From positions 1 through 40,720 of the IMG/VR virus record IMGVR_UViG_3300044823_000188: DNA of 40,720 nucleotides. The stretch is one strand, 5' to 3'. A model generated the notes under the pieces. That model searched no databases, was not told the origin of the DNA, and saw nothing but the letters and a program-made list of their open reading frames with translations. The position numbers and the translations under genes are program-made. Shown here piece by piece: positions 38,140 to 40,720 of the stretch (position 1 is the first letter of the stretch; each line of letters starts with the position of its first letter). This DNA comes from a virus.

Positions 38140-39007
38140 TCTTAATATAATTTCCTCTCGGTTTACCTAAACGTGTTTGTCTAATTTTTTCTTTTACTTC
38201 AGGACGATTTTGAGCAAGTTTCATATTTGCTTTTCCTTGTTCTGATTTTGGTTTTCTCAAATTTTTCTTATGTTGTTCTGATAAGACAATACCTTTCCTT
38301 TCTCCACGTTTAGATTTGCACATGCAACATTGACAATTTGGATTTTTTAAATGTGAAAGTCTAATGTTTTCTTTTGCTTGTTCTGATACTATTTTTCCTT
38401 TCATTTCACCTCTCTTGGATTTGCATATAAAACATTGACAAGTTAATTTATGATCAATTGGTTTACCTAAATGTGAAAGCCTATTTTTCTCTTTTGTTTG
38501 TTCTGAACGTTTTTGTCCTAAATTAGATTGTTTAATTTTTAATTTTGTTTCTTCAGTACACTTTTGACCTAAATGAGCTTGTCTTTTTTTCTCTTTTACT
38601 TCAGGATTATTTGCTGAAATTCTCATTTTTTGTTTTGTTTGTTCTGACATTGATTTTCCTTTTAGTTCGCCACGTTTGGCTTTGCAAAATGAACATTTAC
38701 AGTCTTGTTTGTGTATTTTAAAAGTACCAACTCCTCCGCCTCCACCATCTGCAATGTTAATAACTAAATCACCAAAATCTTCTCTATTAGCCTCAATTAA
38801 AACTTTTTCAAAGAAATCTAAATCTGCTTTGTTATCTAAATCATCAATTAGAATTGTTTTCTTGCAATTTTCTATGCCATAATAATTTACTTTAGCTTTC
38901 AATATTTTACCTGAACCTAGATAATCTGTTGTTTCTTCAGGTTTATGAATTGATTGTCCAATGTAAATCTCATTGGTTGGAATTATTGTAGTCTTGTATA
39001 TGTACAT
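38132..39007 (-). CDS. GIY-YIG endonuclease with NUMOD3 repeats and three Cys modules
   Basis: 291 residues. MYIYKTTIIPTNEIYIGQS and DYLGSGKILKAKVNYYG match the paralogue at 36786. Three CxC-x2-CKxKRGE modules (CKCSFCKAKRGE, CQCFICKSKRGE, CQCCMCKSKRGE) alternate with NUMOD3 units (MSEQTKQKMR, LGQKRSEQTKEKNR). The number and order of modules differ from 36786, implying recombination among repeats. It lies 13 bases after the helicase 2 gene. Confidence 0.85.
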   Translation of the reverse strand: MYIYKTTIIPTNEIYIGQSIHKPEETTDYLGSGKILKAKVNYYGIENCKKTILIDDLDNKADLDFFEKVLIEANREDFGDLVINIADGGGGGVGTFKIHKQDCKCSFCKAKRGELKGKSMSEQTKQKMRISANNPEVKEKKRQAHLGQKCTEETKLKIKQSNLGQKRSEQTKEKNRLSHLGKPIDHKLTCQCFICKSKRGEMKGKIVSEQAKENIRLSHLKNPNCQCCMCKSKRGERKGIVLSEQHKKNLRKPKSEQGKANMKLAQNRPEVKEKIRQTRLGKPRGNYIKKL

Positions 39008-39020
39008 TACTTATCCTTTC

Positions 39021-40430
39021 TTAATCAAATAAGTCAATTTCAGCTATTGGTTGATTTGTTTTGTCTTGTGGAATAGAAAATTGTTCTTCTAAAGATGTAA
39101 ATCCGCTTTCTGAGATATAGAAATATTTAAAATCTACATACGCACATTTCTGATCCTCAATGGTCTCTCCGTCTCTATGACGAGATAATTGATACCTAAA
39201 CTGATTTGACTTCTTTGAAACCTCGTCTGTATCTAGAAATATAATATAATATGCGTATTTTTCAAGATTTGATACTTCTGATAAATGATATGGTTGAAAT
39301 CCAGCTTTTTTATTTTTTCCTTTTTGAGTATCATTCATCTTTTGTCCTTCTCTTGTTATTTGTGACGCAAGAATCACTCTAACATTATATTTAATTTCTA
39401 TTACATGAAACAGACTTACAATATCATTGAGTTGATCATATCTATTTGTATAGCCTCTATAATTGAAATTCTTAAACATCTGCATATAATCAATCATAAT
39501 TGTTTTAATATTATATTTTTCTATAAAATCTGATATTTGTTGTCTTAGTGCGATCAGACTCTCTGTTTGAATCTTTGTTCCATCCAAAATAAATAAATCA
39601 TGTTTCTTTGACTTTTTAAAATCATCAGCTACTCTTAAAAATTCTTTTTTTTCATCTTCTGTTAATTTGTTTTTAATTACTACTTTTATATCTAATTTTG
39701 AATTAAACTTCTTAGAATGTCTTATAATTAGTTTCTGCATCAATTCCTTTTCTGATATTTCTAATGAAATGAATAGAGTATTGTTATCTGGTTCATATTC
39801 TATTATGCCTTCATGACACATATTGATTAAAAACATTGTTTTTAAACATTTTGGGGGTGCAGCCACTATCATTAATTTTCCTGCTGTTATTCCACCAGTT
39901 ATTGTGTCAATTGATGTAATATTTGTTTTCGGGCCTTCTTCTGCTACTTTTGATTCTTTAAAATCTTTTTCCCAATTAAATTGAGTCGCACATTTTAATT
40001 CAATTACTGAATTGAGCTTTTCTGAAACAATTCTACTCACATCATCTAATAGTTCTAATTGCTTCTTTGCTGATGTTTCTTCTTGGCATTCTCGTAATTT
40101 GCTAATACGAATTCTATCTAAATAGAATGCTTTCTTTTCTTCAAAGTAGTTTTTGAATTCTACTTTACTTTCGTATTTTGTTGAAAGAAACTTAAATGAA
40201 TTGAATTTCTTATATATTTCTGGAAATGAAGGTATATACCTATTTTCTTCAAAATAGACAATCACATAATCTATCATCTCAAGTACTTCAGAATTCAATT
40301 CTAATCCTAGCAGATTGTTTCCTTTTAATTGTTCTCCAACTTTTGGTCGTATAACCTTAGATAGATTATATACTTCTCTTTCTAGTTCCTTGTCATCCCA
40401 TAATTTTGCATTTTTTAAAATATTTAACAT
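39021..40430 (-). CDS. Replicative DnaB-type helicase, paralogue 2
   Basis: 469 residues, alignable throughout with 26381-27751 (EEGPKTNI … SIDTITGGITAGKLMIVAAP; YHLSEVSNLEKYAYYI). Walker A-like APPKCLKT (191-198), LFISLEISEKE, Walker B TIMIDYMQMF and LASQITREG are present. The N-terminal 140 residues are more diverged. C-terminus IAEIDLFD. It is flanked on both sides by NUMOD3 endonuclease genes, as if the locus were targeted by homing. Either copy could be the fork helicase; one may be specialised or a superseded copy. Confidence 0.85.
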   Translation of the reverse strand: MLNILKNAKLWDDKELEREVYNLSKVIRPKVGEQLKGNNLLGLELNSEVLEMIDYVIVYFEENRYIPSFPEIYKKFNSFKFLSTKYESKVEFKNYFEEKKAFYLDRIRISKLRECQEETSAKKQLELLDDVSRIVSEKLNSVIELKCATQFNWEKDFKESKVAEEGPKTNITSIDTITGGITAGKLMIVAAPPKCLKTMFLINMCHEGIIEYEPDNNTLFISLEISEKELMQKLIIRHSKKFNSKLDIKVVIKNKLTEDEKKEFLRVADDFKKSKKHDLFILDGTKIQTESLIALRQQISDFIEKYNIKTIMIDYMQMFKNFNYRGYTNRYDQLNDIVSLFHVIEIKYNVRVILASQITREGQKMNDTQKGKNKKAGFQPYHLSEVSNLEKYAYYIIFLDTDEVSKKSNQFRYQLSRHRDGETIEDQKCAYVDFKYFYISESGFTSLEEQFSIPQDKTNQPIAEIDLFD

Positions 40431-40509
40431 ACTTTTCCACCTTTTTTTAGTACATTGTTTTGAAGTTGTAGATATTGTTACATTGCTGCATTTAATTTAT
40501 CTCCTAATT
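40431..40509 (-). other. Leader of helicase 2
   Basis: 79 bp without a gene. SD AAAAAAGGTGGAAAAG precedes the helicase ATG. I do not find the 25-bp leader element here, unlike the other helicase gene. Confidence 0.4.
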
Positions 40510-40720
40510 TCAAATTTTTTGTTTTGTTTGTTCTGAACATTTTCTGTTTATAAGTTTTTGTCTTATTTGAGATAAACTAATATTTTTCTTGTGTTGTTCT
40601 GTTTTTGGTACACCTTTTCTTGCAATGCTCATTTTCAATCTTGTTTGTTCTGAACATGGTTTACTTTTCTTTTCTTTTACTTCAAGTCTATTTTGAGCAA
40701 GTTTCATATTTGCTTTTCCT
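40510..40720 (-). CDS. C-terminal part of a third NUMOD3-repeat endonuclease gene
   Basis: The frame is open to the window edge (GKANMKLAQNRLEVKEK…) and ends QTKQKI. It consists only of NUMOD3 units almost identical to those at 36786 and 38132 (CSEQTRLKMSIARKGVPK). The 5' part, presumably a GIY-YIG domain, lies outside. The internal Met is not the start. Confidence 0.75.
   Translation of the reverse strand, partial: GKANMKLAQNRLEVKEKKSKPCSEQTRLKMSIARKGVPKTEQHKKNISLSQIRQKLINRKCSEQTKQKI

Noticed and set aside
36786-40720. Group I intron or intein in the helicase or polymerase genes
   Set aside because: The helicase and polymerase frames are continuous with normal motif spacing. The GIY-YIG/NUMOD3 genes are free-standing between genes.
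1-40720. tRNA or rRNA genes
   Set aside because: I saw no cloverleaf with a conserved T-arm (GGTTCAAATCC type) and no rRNA-like G+C-rich segments on either strand; a tRNA scan would be decisive.

Overview
The window is a strongly AT-rich stretch (about a quarter G+C by eye). Nearly every gene lies on the minus strand, packed with 4-base ATGA overlaps and Shine-Dalgarno (SD) sequences embedded in the upstream gene. The only plus-strand coding sequence I accept is a transposase remnant. The gene set is that of a large tailed dsDNA phage with a T4-type replication apparatus: family B DNA polymerase, sliding clamp (gp45-like), both clamp-loader subunits (gp44- and gp62-like), RNase H-like 5'-3' exonuclease, two DnaB-type helicase paralogues, a RecA/UvsX recombinase and a probable ssDNA-binding protein. 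TAA, TGA and TAG all end genes, so a recoded genetic code is not indicated. Four lipoprotein-type or membrane-anchored leaders suggest a diderm host; I cannot name it.

Layout by increasing coordinate (transcription runs right to left). 1-1.67 kb: a 1,349-bp IS1595-type element with terminal inverted repeats, a 14-bp flanking direct repeat, the last part of a transposase and two opposite-strand passenger genes. 1.67-9.5 kb: exonuclease, one intact DNA methyltransferase, two broken methyltransferases, gp62-like, gp44-like and gp45-like genes. 9.5-13.3 kb: small genes, a PLP-enzyme pseudogene, zinc-finger miniproteins, a HAD phosphatase and a metallophosphoesterase. 13.4-15.9 kb: DNA polymerase B. 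15.9-25.2 kb: many small genes, a sigma-like protein, a broken YopX gene, a lipoprotein, a pentapeptide-repeat protein with a 15-bp tandem array, an HNH endonuclease, NrdD-like and glutaredoxin-like proteins, and a compact protein with family A polymerase motifs. 25.3-32.1 kb: two collagen-like lipoproteins, helicase 1, a methyltransferase, a GIY-YIG endonuclease, an acyl-carrier-like protein lacking the modified serine, RecA/UvsX and ClpP. 32.1-36.3 kb: a radical-SAM-like protein, membrane miniproteins, a PD-(D/E)XK nuclease, the ssDNA-binding protein and an intact YopX gene. 36.3-40.7 kb: tail-tagged small genes, three NUMOD3-rich endonuclease genes, an HTH protein with adjacent repeats, and helicase 2.

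Two dispersed signals tie the window together. First, nine or ten otherwise unrelated small proteins, plus one homing endonuclease, end in the same peptide, consensus RQ[IL]KL[KR]LL[KN]E[LI]. It is conserved at the amino-acid level despite varied leucine codons. Second, a nearly invariant 25-bp element, ending in the SD, sits in front of at least nine genes including clamp, helicase 1, ClpP and ssDNA-binding protein; it looks like the phage's own promoter/leader. Several tails run directly into this element or into the start of the next gene, giving the small genes a cassette-like organisation.

A third theme is decay. Besides the truncated transposase, seven accessory genes are broken: two by apparent deletions between short direct repeats, two by nonsense codons and three by single-base indels, while all core replication genes are intact. 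All functions are inferred from motifs read by eye; no database search was run.
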